From Trametopsis cervina (Eukaryota; Basidiomycota; Agaricomycetes; Polyporales; Irpicaceae), in the NCBI GenBank assembly GCA_022385755.1, contig MU278396.1:18395-68972 (forward strand): a DNA stretch of 50,578 nt, in the 5' to 3' direction. Position numbers and translations under genes: made by a program. The notes beneath the pieces were generated by a model. It saw only the letters and a program-made list of their open reading frames with translations, searched no databases and was not told the origin of the DNA. Positions 12,630 to 23,594 of the stretch are shown here, in pieces (within the stretch, counting starts at the first letter, position 1; each line of letters begins with the position of its first letter).

Positions 12630-15600
12630 TCACATCGCCTCCGCCCCGCCATCGTCCTCGTTCTCTATCCGTTCACGAGCATCCACGCTCCCCCTACCTT
12701 GAACTTGCGTCCCGTCATCATCTGCATACTCATCCCGCTCCACCCCACGTCCACGCTCGCTGTGCGCGGTGTCGAACGTCAGCTCAGCGTCGCGCGTCCC
12801 GCTAATATCGGCCGTGTCTCTTGTGTCGAAGATATCAGATGGCGGGGTGAAGTCCGTTGCTTGCTGGCTATCGCCGGCAGCGGGAGGGCGGATGTCCAGT
12901 AAACCGTCGTGTACGCTTGCAGGTAATGCGCTTTCATGAGTCAAGTCGGGTTCGGTTCGAGTGCCGTGTAATAAGGGTTCAGGTGTTAAGGCCATCGCAC
13001 CGTATGATCCAGTCTGACCGCCGTCAGCTGCGGACTCTGCCCGAAGATCAGCGCCTTCGAAAACCACGCCGGACATTGCTGCTGTGCCGTGAGCGTCGAC
13101 TGGGGGGTTGACCATGGGAAACGGCTCACCAGAAGAGTTGCCTCCATTGCCGTGGTCCAACTGGGCATCTCGCGACGAGCTGTTCCTGACGATAACTTCT
13201 GGAAGCAAGGGAGGAGAGCCGTGTAGTATGTCATCCGGATCACGAAGGAGAGGCCCCTGCTCTTCATCTCGCGGTGGAATGGAGGATGTCGCATGCGCAA
13301 CAGGAGTTGCTTCGCCAAGAACAGCTCCCGAGTGCCTATTATCCGCGATATCTGGTAGTATTCGCGGGTCTGTGGCATGGAGACTCGATTTTTGGACAGT
13401 TATGTCCTTGTCGTTAGGGAAATAGTTGACGGCAGAGGCTTCAGAGTCGCGAGTATCAGACGAAGGGTGAAGTGGGTCGACAGGGCGGTCAAGGTGTACA
13501 GACGGATCCTGGGCTTCAGTTGTTTCACTGGCAGATGGGGGCTCGAGATTACTGAAATACGACTGAAATTAGCATAGAATTTATCGTGAGCTTGAAATTG
13601 CGTACCTGTGATCTCCATGGTGGTCATCGGTGGCTTTGGCTGGTTCGGTTTGAGAAACTGGCATCTGTCCTACGTCTGCATCCCCGCGATGGATCAGAAG
13701 CGCAGCTCGGCCCCTAGTAGGAAGGCCGTCAGTGTCGCCTGAACTGAGAGCTGTCGTATGAACCTCTGCGCCATCAATCGTCGCTGCCGGATTCAAATAG
13801 TCGGATTGTGATTGGCTGTGTCTGTCATCAGTGCTGGATGTCATGGGAAGCCAGTCGGTGGACTGTGGTACGACTTCTTCTGCAGTATGTTCCATATCTC
13901 TGGCTAACATGTCTTGGAGACGTCGAACTCGCCAGAGCTGATGCCAAGGGTTGGGCTCAATTTTCAGCAGCCCTGAGATGAACTCATCCGGGACAGCAGA
14001 GTCCTCCGGCTTGAACGTGATGAGCCACGCCCTGTATTCTGCGTCATTGTACGAGTTGTAAATTCCATCGATGTCTTCGATTTGGTAAACACAACTGTTG
14101 ACAAGGGCCCTGAGGTTGTCACGATATTCCATCCGAGTTCGCTGCGCAAGCTGCGTCAAAGCGTCGAAGACACCGCGCCAGGCTGGGACCAAGTTCAAAG
14201 CTCGGACGTTATTACGATCTTTCCGTAGCGACCGACAGAGATCCCGACAGAGGTTCAGTGCCTTGTCTCCATCAATCTCGGGCGGGGAGTTGGAAACGAG
14301 GGCTGCAATGGCGGTCTTGATGTTTGATAGACCTGGCCAAGTAAATAGGTGAGAACAGGTTAACGCAGAATAAATTTGATAGTCATGCACCTCTTGCATC
14401 AATGCCACTCAACGGCACAAGCGCAGAACTCAAACCTAATCCGAGTCGGTAGTTGTAGCATGAGATCCAAAACTTCCGCAACATCTCACTTGATTTGACC
14501 ACCACCTGTCGGATATTATTGAAGACTGTGGTGTCTTCTGCGACAGCCATCAATTTGACAATGAGCGAGACGGCATTACCCCACACCTCTTCCCGAGAAC
14601 GAACATCTGATGACTCGGCAACTGTCGTGGCGATATCTGATTTGAGCTGTTGTGTCAGCCAAACTATGGTAGGAGCGAGCGACTCGCGATTCAGCAGGCC
14701 CCTCCATGGCCTGGGTTGCTCTCCTTTGAACGAGTCCGGGACGTGCCATTTGTTGAAGTACGCGTCAAGAAACAACCTCAGCCGCACTACTGATGCGGCA
14801 AGGCCGTAGTCAGGACGCTCGAGACGTCGGCAGATGAGTGCGAGCAGTAATCGCAGTACTTGAGCAGAATTTGAGGGTTGGCAGATCCTGCCAAGTACCC
14901 TGCAGTCCTCCCGGGTACATCCATTGAGCCAATGTGGGAGGGTAGTCGGAGGTTGCGTAAGTGAAGCAGAGAGACGAAGAAAGAACACCCAGCGTTCTGG
15001 CTCTTCACCGGAAAAAACAGACTCAAGAAAGGTTCTCTGTGTCTGGGTATTTTGTGGTCTTGTTGAGTAGGACGATTCTACGTGGTATAGCACGTTGTGT
15101 ACGGCCGCCAGTGCGCGAGGTGTCAGAGCCCCTAACTCGACAAGCCCTGGTGTGCCCGAAAAAATGTCCTGAGAGGGCAGTCTGTTGAGTATGAGCGTTT
15201 TGGCAAACTCGAGGGCTTCTTTCCAGCCGAGGTTGCTCTGTCGTACCGCGTACGATATGGCCGCGTCGAGGACCTCGTCGCTACCGTGCAAGTGATCTGC
15301 ATGCAGTAAGATCTTCAGGTCTGCAGTGTTGGCCTTCATTGCGGTTGCCTCGTCATATAGGTGTGTTGGATGATTTAGATTATACAAAGCATCAGTTGCC
15401 CATGTATTAATCGCGGAAAGGAAGCCCGGCCATCCGCGCAGATACGCCCGAAGAGCTTGCAGTTTTCTAGATGCCTTGGTCCAGAGTTGCAACACCTTAG
15501 TTGGCCACGCACAAACAGCTCGGAAGACATCCGCAACGAATTTGGACCGTGTTTCCCTATCCGCGGAAAGGGCTACCAATGTTTCCAGTGTTGTCTTCCA

Positions 15601-16457
15601 GATAGGCCGGAACGTGTTCCTTGCAAATGTCGTTAAGGGGGTGAGAGCAGGCGTCTTGTATGGACATCGTGGAGAGAAGGCGGGGGAGATGGTGGCAGCG
15701 ATAAAGAAGAATGCCCAGGCGGACACAAGAGGAAGAGACGTATTCTTCACGCTCGGGTGAATGTCCGCTGTGAAGTAGCAGAGGCCTACAAAAAATAGTG
15801 CAAGAGAGATCTGCACAAGGAAGGGAAGGACGGAAGCGATATCAAGAACATCCCAATCTTCAAGCGCATCCCTGCGGAAATAACGGATGCGTATCTTGTA
15901 CATAGAAAACGATGTTGTTGAGGCGGTGTATGCGCGAAGCCATTGCTTGACAAAAAGAGCGAATGAGGCGGTTGCAAGACTGACAATGAGACTCGCCATC
16001 CAGAGGATGTTGACAACGATAGCGTTGTGGGTCGGTTCAAAAGGAGGAAGGGACGTGGGAGCGGGTGCCGTGCTGTTGATGAAGCCGCCTTGGATTGTGT
16101 AACTTGCTGCCTGAACGGACATGCCTTGGGTAACGAGCAGCATCGAATCTGCTGGGTCGGCTTTCAATGAGGAAAAGGACATGGCGACAAAACCTGCCAA
16201 CACGGCGGAGAAGAGACCGATCTGGGGAAGATTCAGTGAGAAGACGGATAGCGCATGGGGAAAAGCAGGCTTACAAAGACAAGGAGAGCATCCATATCTT
16301 CCTTGTACCCTTGGATTTCCTCTCTGTCGAACTCCTCTACGCCGCTCTGAACACCGGCCCAGCCAATAGTTGGTGCCGGGTGGGAGACAACGTGGGTGGG
16401 GTTTGCTTCTGTGCCTAGTAGCGCTTGCGGTAGATCAGCTGCAGGCTGAGCTGCCAT
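12630..16457 (-). CDS. DUF6535 multi-pass membrane protein, copy 2 (intact)
   Basis: Hand-spliced exons, minus: 16275-16457, 14391-16221, 13606-14332 and 12630-13551. Introns are 53, 58 and 54 bp with GTAAGC, GTGCAT and GTACGC donors, in phases 0, 1 and 2. The sum is 3663 nt, or 1220 aa plus stop, with no internal stop. The start is MAAQPAAD, in line with MADQ/MADE of the paralogues. Four membrane segments are predicted near residues 57-80, 129-153, 189-212 and 222-243. KQWLR is at 153-157, CPYKTP at 247-252, and a possible glycosylation sequon NST at 110-112. Residues about 270-670 are helix-rich with recurring tryptophan/alanine patterns. Exon 3 starts GLSNIKTAIAAL, and the last exon encodes a disordered D/S/T/G-rich tail ending ENEDDGGAEAM. 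This is a DUF6535 member. Its job is unknown, but the topology suggests it lies in a membrane with a large cytosolic region. It shares its 3' structure with copy 3. Confidence 0.92.
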
Positions 16458-16575
16458 GACGGACGTTAGTCTTTGAGCGGCAGAGTGGAGTTATGGCGTT
16501 GGGGGAGAAGAGAAGAGAGAGAGGGGAGCTCAGAGGGCGGTGGATATAGCCTGTAGGTAGAACGTGTGAGCGCTG
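16458..16575 (-). promoter_or_regulatory. Core promoter of DUF6535 copy 2
   Basis: A TATA-like GCTATATCC on the minus strand (about 16542-16550) lies about 88 bp before the ATG. A strongly pyrimidine-rich coding-strand tract (about 16485-16535) lies between TATA and ATG. The same layout occurs in copies 1 and 4. Confidence 0.45.
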
Positions 16576-17950
16576 GCACGAGGAGAGTGCGCGCATCTTA
16601 CATGGCAATGATTACTGACCTCTATTGGACAGATGCTGATGCATTCCGGCTTCCTCGTTTCCATCTTCCATGCCATTCTGCCGTCGCAGTGGATCTGTGA
16701 CCGGTGTTTAGTTCACACACCGCATTACAAGACAATGTATGAACATGTCAGTCAGTGATGGCGCAATAATGGTACAGGTTCTCACCCATGGCTCGGTTGT
16801 GTTACGACACTGTCGCCTGTGGGAGTGAATGACGAGATACATGCAAGGGCAGGGATGGCTGATCCGAGGAACCGGCGCAGCGCCGACGCCACAAAGTTTG
16901 TCGCGGTGCGAAGATGCCGGTGGCTCAAGCAGATCTGACAAGTACCAGACCCCATCTCGATTCATCAGCTCATACCTTGAAGGTCTCTGACATTGTATTC
17001 CGCCACTCGTTCTGCTTCTGCTATGGCCTGTGCGAACTCTTGAAAAGGCTGCAATGCCAGGTTCCACATCCTCTCAACGCGAACAAGGCTGTCATTTCAA
17101 AGATAATCTCTCTGGCTTGTCAGTGAGTCGGGTTGATGGTCTCCTGTCTTGCTAACCCTATCTGATTCATGTAGCGACAGTCTTTGTGCTAGCCTTTGGA
17201 GCTACGTCTACTTGACAACAAAAGGTCTCTCCGGATCGCCTGGAGCATGCCCGGAGTGCGGTTTAAACGTTGTTACTTGAGTTGGCCTCCGTGCCGTTGT
17301 CTGACTTAGATAAGGTGAGTCCACATAAATTGTTCTTTACTACTTCTTACTGCGCTCTTACATTTGTTTGCAGGACGGAGAGACTGCCACAAACGCGTCT
17401 ACCAACTGATGCACACATCTCTTTGCCATCCCAACCCCGGGCCCATCCGTGCCTCTACACGAACCGACTGGCGCTTCCCCCTCATAGTACTGCTCAACTT
17501 GCCTATATGCTTTCCAAGAAACGCTGCGAAGAGCAGCGTCAGATAGTGAAAAACGGTACTCTCCAGACGGCCCCTTCCTCGAGCAGTCACTATTGTTCAA
17601 TAACTTGGACGGCTCTGTGTGTACGTTCACACTGTCAAGGTCTAGGTCTGTCGTAACTCGACCTGACACGCCACTCATAACATAGCCCGCATCTTTCGAG
17701 TGGCATACACTAACAACTCCATGGCCACGCTTGCTATCTCTGGCGTTGTCTCGGGGGCAGGACGTTGGGTATGACGATTCAAATTGCAATGTACTTACGC
17801 GCTCGCATTCCGCTGACTGCTGACCGTGATGCACTGCTGACTTGACTGCCCGCACAGACCAGCATACCTGAGGGCCCATCAACATTCCGCTTCTCTTCAC
17901 GCGGAGTCGATCTCTTCGTGTGCACAGTCCGGACACTGCAGCTCGCATGC
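16560..17950 (+). pseudogene. L1 locus, copy 2: divergent plus-strand spliced locus
   Basis: Plus-strand introns are recognisable. One has donor TTGTCA|GTGAGT (about 17120), branch-like GCTAAC and acceptor CATGTAG (about 17175). Another has donor AAG|GTGAGT (about 17314) and acceptor TTTGCAG (about 17373). At the very first intron the donor is GAG|GAGAGT rather than GTGAGT, so it is broken in this copy. An open stretch at 17490-17590 (AYMLSKKRCEEQRQ) aligns with LADEAHNFLVLRQKK of spacer 4. The family is not recognised. I infer a decaying gene divergently paired with DUF6535 copy 2. Confidence 0.35.
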
Positions 17951-17951
17951 C

Positions 17952-18227
17952 TTGAACGTATACCTTAACGTACGCTTTCCAGCGTGGAGCAAGGCATGCG
18001 ATCCCGGGGGTGGCGCGCGAGTTTGCATTCGACACGCGCGAGGTTTCCGCTACACGCCCGCTCACTCACGCCCATGCGTCCGCCTCCCGACCGTCAGGCC
18101 CCGGTTCTCGGATGAAGTGCTGGATGAGCCATCTCATTTTTTCTTTGCGATGGGTAGACGTCGTCCAGGACGTGGCCTCGCAAACACGCCGCGCACGTCA
18201 ACGACATCAGCCACGCACTCGCGATGA
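17952..18227 (+). CDS. Recurrent unknown exon (RxP..F.ED...RRRLG type), copy in spacer 2 L1
   Basis: This open frame of 91 codons is hypothetical. The part from about residue 42 (RLPTVRPRFSDEVLDEPS, then GRRRPGRGLANTPRTS) aligns in the same frame with stretches at 23475, 30723, 44410 and 49352. The pattern is an arginine-proline start, an F-x-E/D acidic cluster, then an RRRLG-like basic cluster and LAN..RTS. Frame-consistent recurrence in five places argues that it was coding. I do not recognise the family. It may be the last exon of L1. Confidence 0.3.
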   Translation: MNVYLNVRFPAWSKACDPGGGARVCIRHARGFRYTPAHSRPCVRLPTVRPRFSDEVLDEPSHFFFAMGRRRPGRGLANTPRTSTTSATHSR

Positions 18228-18299
18228 CATATCTTCGGACGAAAGAACATGCTGCAGTCCGTTGTTCGTTCAGCAAGTTGACACCTTAGTCGTTAAAGT

Positions 18300-18979
18300 G
18301 TAAATGTAAGTAATTGTGCATCACATTAAAAAAATACTGTCCCTGTAATGCCATCGCTATCAGATCATCGCTCGTCCTAGGATCGCGAAAAACGGGCCCC
18401 TAGGCACCCGTGGGATCCTCCATCCCTGTCGTTTCGATGAGTGACATACGGCTCACGATCTGGCATGCTCGTTGAGGAGCACTGCGTGTGAGGATCGAGG
18501 GTGAGAATTCGCTTGCACAGCTCGACAACCAGAGGCACGTACCTGGGTGGAGAACACAGAAATGCGGCATGCTATGCACATCTGATAAACAAATATGTAA
18601 CGTACCTGTATTTCCACATCACACGTGTGCCTATCTATTTCATTTCACACGGCATTCCGATGTCGGAATGATCCTGTGACCGGCCTTCTATCCTGATCAT
18701 CCAACACGAGGTTCGCCATGTTGCAGGAAGACCCTGTACGAGAATATCAGGAGCGCGCAGGTAATTATAGACAGCCCAGACTCATACCTATTGTTTGTGC
18801 CCGCTAGAAGTACGCTGATGGATGCGTACACCTGTAAACAATGAAGCGCGACGAGAGTTAATGGGTCGAGATGTCTGTGATCTGTAAAATGGTTCGTGCT
18901 GTGGATCGGCATCCTAACCATCGCATTAATCTCGCCACCTCCGGCCGAGGCCTGTGTCACGCAAAGTGTAAGAATGAAA
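18300..18979. other. Junction between L1 and L2 in spacer 2
   Basis: No gene was found. A conserved module, 'tatcctgatcatccaacacg' at about 18690-18720, recurs at about 9741, 31400 and 45245. On the minus strand an intron-like segment ends in ...GTACAG. An open frame at 18697-19116 (minus, 139 codons) overlaps the next entry in another frame and is not favoured. Confidence 0.3.
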
Positions 18980-19573
18980 TCATTCAAGTCCTTTGAAAAG
19001 TACCCGCACCCTATGCCCAGCTTCCAGCCATCCGAATAGTCGTTCCCGGGTATTTTTTGCTCTCTCCTCTCGCCGTTGCTGCTGCTTATTGAGAATCGAG
19101 GGGTCCGTCTGTCCAACCTCCTGAATTACCAGAGCTGCGATAAACATTATCAACGCTCGCGTTGGCGCAGCGATCGGGCCTGGGGGTACGCTTGCGACAA
19201 TACCGAACGTTTTGTAGTAGATTGGAGAGAATAACTCAACGCCTATGGACTGAATACACCAGCGATTATACGAGGTATTTGAGCGTTCTTGCGACGAAAG
19301 AGGCTGTAACCCAAGATTTGGCTTCGATGATTGGACGCGCATGCTTGCTACAGCCTCCAGATTAACGGCTATAGTGAGTAGTAGTATATCAAGGCTCGAG
19401 CTAGTGTAGAGCTTACCAGCTCGACCGCTGGTGTTTAATATACATGAAACAAGCGAGAGTCGCACCCTCGACTCTGTTTCTTCCACCCTCAGCTCCAGTT
19501 TGTTCGAGCAAGACCTCGACTCGGGTCCGACCATGGGTTTCCCGCGAATTGTTTTTATTTTCCTCCAGCGCAA
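18980..19573 (-). CDS. L2 locus, copy 2: hypothetical open frame of 197 codons
   Basis: This is the longest open frame in the L2 family. Its C-terminal part reads RALIMFIAALVIQEVGQTD, then ILNKQQQRREERAKNTRER and LFGWLEAGHRVRVLFKGLE, which looks like genuine helical, charged coding sequence. The corresponding region of copies 3 and 4 reads (V)AATTPGHQEQKAPWRRLSR in the same frame, and copy 1 keeps ERLFGQLAEVH. A donor-like GTAAGC near 19410 suggests that the true gene is spliced and that the upstream part of this frame includes intron. No known domain was recognised. It lies just left of the solo LTR, which separates it from the L2 head. Confidence 0.35.
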   Translation of the reverse strand: MRWRKIKTIRGKPMVGPESRSCSNKLELRVEETESRVRLSLVSCILNTSGRAGKLYTSSSLDILLLTIAVNLEAVASMRVQSSKPNLGLQPLSSQERSNTSYNRWCIQSIGVELFSPIYYKTFGIVASVPPGPIAAPTRALIMFIAALVIQEVGQTDPSILNKQQQRREERAKNTRERLFGWLEAGHRVRVLFKGLE

Positions 19574-19637
19574 TTTCCCCGTAGCTCCCTATTGCTTCCA
19601 ACCAGGGGAACATCACACGTCGCTTGGATAGTCACAT

Positions 19638-20816
19638 TCATGGCCAGCGTTCCTGTGAGACAGCAATCTTCAGGACATCTCGAGCGCAGCGGCCTCAGAA
19701 TCATTACGATTGTATATGCTCTATGTTGCGAGCAATTGACGTTAATGCTGGGATGCGAACAGCACCAGAAGTCGTACAGATGTGTGGGGAGTAAAAGACG
19801 TGGGACCCTGTTCTCGATTCCTTGTGATCGGTGCGGTGTCACGGAGACTGGTCACGTGACGTCTAGGGATAACCTTAGAACTCAAAACACCGAGAGGTGA
19901 AATCCTTTATGCAAGGAAAACAGCTAGTAAGCTGTGCGCAAATCTAGCCCAGTAAAGACCAAATGATATTAGTAAGGAAATACAATACAAAATGTAACTA
20001 AAGGCTTACCTAGCCCAGTAAAGACCAAAAGGTCGAGATGAGGGCTAGGAGCGAAGGAGGCCGGGTATTTATACTACTGGAGGCTGCGCACGGACCACTT
20101 TAGGGTAGGACAATAAAGACAATGGAGCGTGGCAGCGAGACAATAGGACAATAGTGCGGCGCGACAATAGAAGAAAGAACAATAAGGAATGGAGACAATA
20201 GACTGAGGGGAACAATAGAAATGGTGCCACTCCGGGCGTAATTACTAATGCCGCGCCTGAGTCATAGACCGATGGACCGGAGGTCCGAAGGGTCGGGGAA
20301 AGGAAGAGTCCGAGGTTCCGGAGGGATCCGGAGACCGTGCGGAGTTGCAGGGCCGGTGATGTTATTATCAGTCCGGGCCGAGTGAGGAGCGCGAGTGCGC
20401 GTGCATGTGCAAGTCATGTGATCGTGCAGGTCATGAGACCGTGTCGACGAGTCACGTGACCGCGAGGACATGTAGGACGCGCCAAAATAAAAGAAAGAAA
20501 GAAAATCGAATAAATTGGGCGCTACACGTATAACCATGACATGCGGTGGATCCATCGTAGACGTAGATTGACACGGATATGGCGTTGGATGTGCTGAGTG
20601 TTGGATTAGAAGCGGGTGGAGGGAGTGTGGGTTTGAAGGGAGAACGCGAGGCGCGAAGTGGAAGTGTTGGACAGTGTGGATGTTCACGCGAGACGAGTGC
20701 GCGTCGAAGGCTAGGACTGAGAGCACAGTGCTGCAGGTGAGAAGAAAGCAATACATTCGAATTAAGCAGAGAAACACGGGACTCACCGACGTTGTCATGG
20801 GTCGTCCTCCTCCCAT
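19638..20816 (-). pseudogene. L2 head, copy 2: small spliced ORF broken by a solo LTR
   Basis: Exon 1 (20787-20816) encodes MGGGRPMTTS. The intron at 20731-20786 has a GTGAGT donor and CACCTGCAG acceptor. Exon 2 begins at 20730 with HCALSPSLRRALVSREHPHC. The frame and splice sites match copies 3 and 4, but exon 2 is cut at about 20546 by the LTR insertion, and homology resumes left of 19832. The equivalent of the copy 4 stop region lies at about 19638. Function unknown. Confidence 0.4.
19837..20541 (-). mobile_element. Solo LTR of an LTR retrotransposon, 705 bp
   Basis: The element begins TGTCA and ends TGACA, a perfect 5-bp terminal inverted repeat of the classic TG...CA form. It is flanked by the 5-bp target duplication TGCGG (19832-19836 and 20542-20546). 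The empty site is preserved in spacer 4 (about 46385-46400) and spacer 3. On the minus strand TATAAATA (20066-20073) sits in front of CCCGGCC, giving the probable orientation. Many (G)ACAATAG motifs lie at about 20108-20220, in U3 in that orientation. The 19-base 'ctagcccagtaaagaccaa' occurs twice, at about 19946 and 20010. There is no internal coding region, so recombination between two LTRs is the likely origin. Confidence 0.85.
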
Positions 20817-20989
20817 TCGCTCAGCATCCCATCCTCTACACCAATCACCACGGGATCCACCGCGAGCGTGTCTGGTGGTTCGCACCGTCAAACGCAGCAT
20901 AAGCATGCGCAAATAGCTATCTCACCTAGGTAACGACCTCATGGCAGCCTTTCAGCGGTTGAGAATCGAGGTGGGGGTGCTTGACGTGC

Positions 20990-21870
20990 TTTGGTGTTGC
21001 GACATGGTGAGTGAAGCGTGCACAGATTCTGACCCGAAGCGTGCACGCCACAACGCCTGCGCCTCGACAGCGCCGACAACCTGCCAAGCACTTCCCTTTG
21101 TCTCGTCGTCATCACTGCGGCACTCAATCAACCCACAACTGCAAGCTTATCTCGCAATCTCGGCCCGCCTCTGACACTCGACCTGGATACACTCACCCGC
21201 CTTCAGCTCCACGCCATGGACAATTCCCGTCGCCCTCATCCACGTTCCACGCCACGCCTCTCGACCCTCACCTCGCACCACAACACCCCTTCTTCTTCCC
21301 TGCCGCTTCTCTAACATCATGCGTGCAAACCATCTGCACGGATCAATGGCGACCGATCTGACAGGAAGTGTACACGCCACTACGCCCTTCCGTCGCACTC
21401 TGCCCAGCACTCCCACCTTCGCCTCTTGATCGCCACTCAATCGCGTCCAGCTCTTCTCTTCTCACCAGTGGTCTATCGCACTGCATGCTGTCACTCGCCT
21501 CCAACGTGATGGCGCGGACGGCTCTCGTTGCCTTCACTCCTGTCTCATGCCCGCCCTTAAATCAACCATGGCTACACTTCCCCTTTCCTGTCATCGACCT
21601 TCTAGCGTGTACGCGAATCCTCTGCCATCCACAAGCACGCATCACGCCTGGGCTCATGGCTCCCCCTCTGGGACTGTCATCCAATGATCGCGCCGCCGCC
21701 ATCTGGCGTTCACCCAGTCCCATTTCCATGGCATGCACCGTATCGACACTATGGACGGCACGGCCACTCCATGTAGGTAGATGGGGGAAATGGGACTTGG
21801 ATAGCGAGTTTGGGGCTAGGATGTAGCCATCGCTGCACTGGTGAGTGATTCGCTCTAATCTGATGCTGTA
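20990..21870 (+). repeat. L3 locus, copy 2: head with an internal tandem duplication of about 315 bp
   Basis: Two direct copies, about 21021-21337 and 21338-21640, share 'acgccactacgcccttccg'-like and 'ggcactcaatc'-like landmarks in the same order. Spacer 4 has the same duplication (46860-47192 and 47193-47510), but spacers 1 and 3 have single copies. Further right, a plus-strand intron-like segment (donor CTG|GTGAGT at about 21840, acceptor TTATCAG at about 21888) is shared with spacer 4. No open frame of note is conserved between copies. Confidence 0.4.
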
Positions 21871-21989
21871 GTTGCAGTTGTTTATCAGGCGGGTACGTAT
21901 TCTAGTTCATCAAGTTGTTGGTGTGTGAGGCGAGCACACGGAGAGAGATATGATCTCCAATCGACACCGCCGCCACCGCCCTTCTCGCA

Positions 21990-22340
21990 TGCACGTGCAC
22001 AACTCGTATGTCACAACAGGCTGCCCGCGAAAAGTTCCGTTCTCCCAGCATGACCGCACTTCCAGTCATACCCTCATACATGCCGGCACGCTGTGTCCCC
22101 ACCAGCCTCAGCCTCATTTGCGCGACCGTCTCTTCCGGCACTCTTGCAAAAGAGTGGCTCCGTGTCTACCTGCCCTTTGTCATCGCTTCTCCTGCTCCTC
22201 CTTTTACAACCTATCCGGGAATCTACACGTGTGACTAGATGGACCAAAAACTACTTGTATCTTCACAGCAGCCGTCCTACCTCTCATGTCCGTCCCTCCA
22301 TTTTCTCACCGCTACTGCCTAAAAATATCCAGCTGGACGT
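21990..22340 (+). pseudogene. DUF6535 relic on the plus strand (L3, spacer 2)
   Basis: At 22101-22172 the plus strand reads TSLSLICATVSSGTLAKEWL, then RVYL. It aligns with the second membrane segment of the intact genes (ASLVVSLATASFAICVKQWL, then RGY). After an intron-like gap ending TCTTCACAG (about 22268), the frame AVLPLMSV follows, matching the start of the third membrane segment (ALPFLLQMS). The order and spacing are those of DUF6535. Flanking sequence is out of frame or lost, so this is a dead, oppositely oriented relative of the array genes. Confidence 0.5.
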
Positions 22341-23474
22341 TCAGTGCCCAGCGCACCTTGCTCTCACCAAGAGACTCCCCGGCCATCTCTCACGAGTGCC
22401 CGTGACCCACAGTCCACTATCTCCCGGTCCGCGCGCAGGACAGCATCTACAACGAGATGGATGCCACTATAGGGGTGGATGATTGGACGAATCGATACTG
22501 CGTTCACGCCACAAAGCTGGCGTCTGGACGCAACCCTCGCACAATCTCTCCCTGTGAGTTACACTCGCTGATAGCACTCCAAGTTCGCCTCTTCTTTTAC
22601 TCACACTACACCACGCTCCAGCTCCCCAAATGTGCGCAGCCCCTCCTTGCTTGCAAACTCTCCACGGAGACCAGACTGGAAATTCGGAGGCGCTCCATCC
22701 CCCCTGAGAGCTGCCCGCGATTTTCCTGGACGTGCGATATACAGCGACTAGCCACTTCCGGTCTCATCACGCCGAACACAATCGAAGTTGACCCACCCTT
22801 CACCTGGTACCTTAACTGCGGCAGCAGCAGTAGGAGACCTACCTCATCGTCCGTGAGACATCCTCGACACACGGAATGGTGTCGCGATGTCCTCTACACG
22901 AGGCGCGACGAATGTGTGAACGGTCTCGCTTGCGTTTCGTCCTGTAGCGCTCCAGCGACTCTCTGTGCTTCCCCAGCCGCAATGCACGACAAGACCTTTG
23001 GGGAAAGATGTTTCAGAAATTGCCCAGATATGTGTTGCGCCGGGTCCAGCACGCAGGCCGTAATCTCTTTCCGGCAGGTAACCCGTATAGGCACTCCGCA
23101 GCTCACACCGCATGGCGCACACCCTCCCGTTCCACTTACGCATCTCAGTCCCGACTTTCGCGTGCGCGTATTGAACAGCCCGCCATTCCCTGGTTCGCAC
23201 TCAATACAATTTGCGACTCCTCATTTTGTGTCAAGAATATGCGGAGACGAAAGCGTAGAGCTGCTTGTATACGCAGCCCTCCGGGACATCACCTCGCCGC
23301 CTCCGAAATCTGCATACCCGCAAACAGGCTTGTGCGAGTTTGTATTCCGGGCAGGCAAGGACACCATCGCGGCGGGTGCGTGCGTGAACCACTACCTCTC
23401 TCCCCGGTCTCCTGTTCATTCGTACTCGGCATCAGGATCTCCGACATAGTACGACCCCGCCTGCCGGCTCGCTC
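22341..23474 (+). other. L4 block, copy in spacer 2: long overlapping open frames, unknown
   Basis: Two plus-strand frames stay open over several hundred bases (22457-23449, 330 codons, and 23008-23529, 173 codons). Both frames are also partly open in the homologous block of spacer 4 (about 48660-49400), so frame choice is uncertain. Conserved pieces are PVPLTHL, then FRVRV, then SHSIQFATPHFVSR in one frame, and FQKLPRYVLRRVQHAGRNLF in the other. No known domain was recognised. The block ends in the recurrent exon at 23475. Confidence 0.3.
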
Positions 23475-23594
23475 ATGCCTGCGCGTCCGCCTCCGCAAGA
23501 TGTGGCTCCATTCTCAGAAGACGCCCTAGAGAAAGACATCCTGCCTCCTCTCCTCTGGTGTGTCGACGTCGCTCCGCGCGAACGCGGCATATGA
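23475..23594 (+). CDS. Recurrent unknown exon, copy in spacer 2 L4
   Basis: This is a short open frame starting at ATG. It reads MPARPPPQDVAPFSEDALEK, matching MAARPFPQDVAPFSEDALDE at 49352. It is also related, in the same frame, to the L1 exons at 17952, 30723 and 44410. The motif PFSEDAL is the best-kept part. The downstream part has diverged and the frame stops early at 23594, so this copy is probably broken. Function unknown. Confidence 0.3.
   Translation: MPARPPPQDVAPFSEDALEKDILPPLLWCVDVAPRERGI

Noticed and set aside
20560..20600. DUF6533-like motif (SIYVYDG) in the L2 exon of spacer 2
   Set aside because: It resembles the 'YDY' start of another Agaricomycete family, but the other copies do not keep it and no further motif follows.
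20262..20912. 216-codon minus-strand frame as one protein
   Set aside because: Most of it runs through the solo LTR and the L2 intron. The openness is accidental.
22457..23449. 330-codon plus-strand frame as a confident gene
   Set aside because: Another frame across the same bases is just as well kept in spacer 4, and the long frame is not continuous there. It is listed only as an unknown block.
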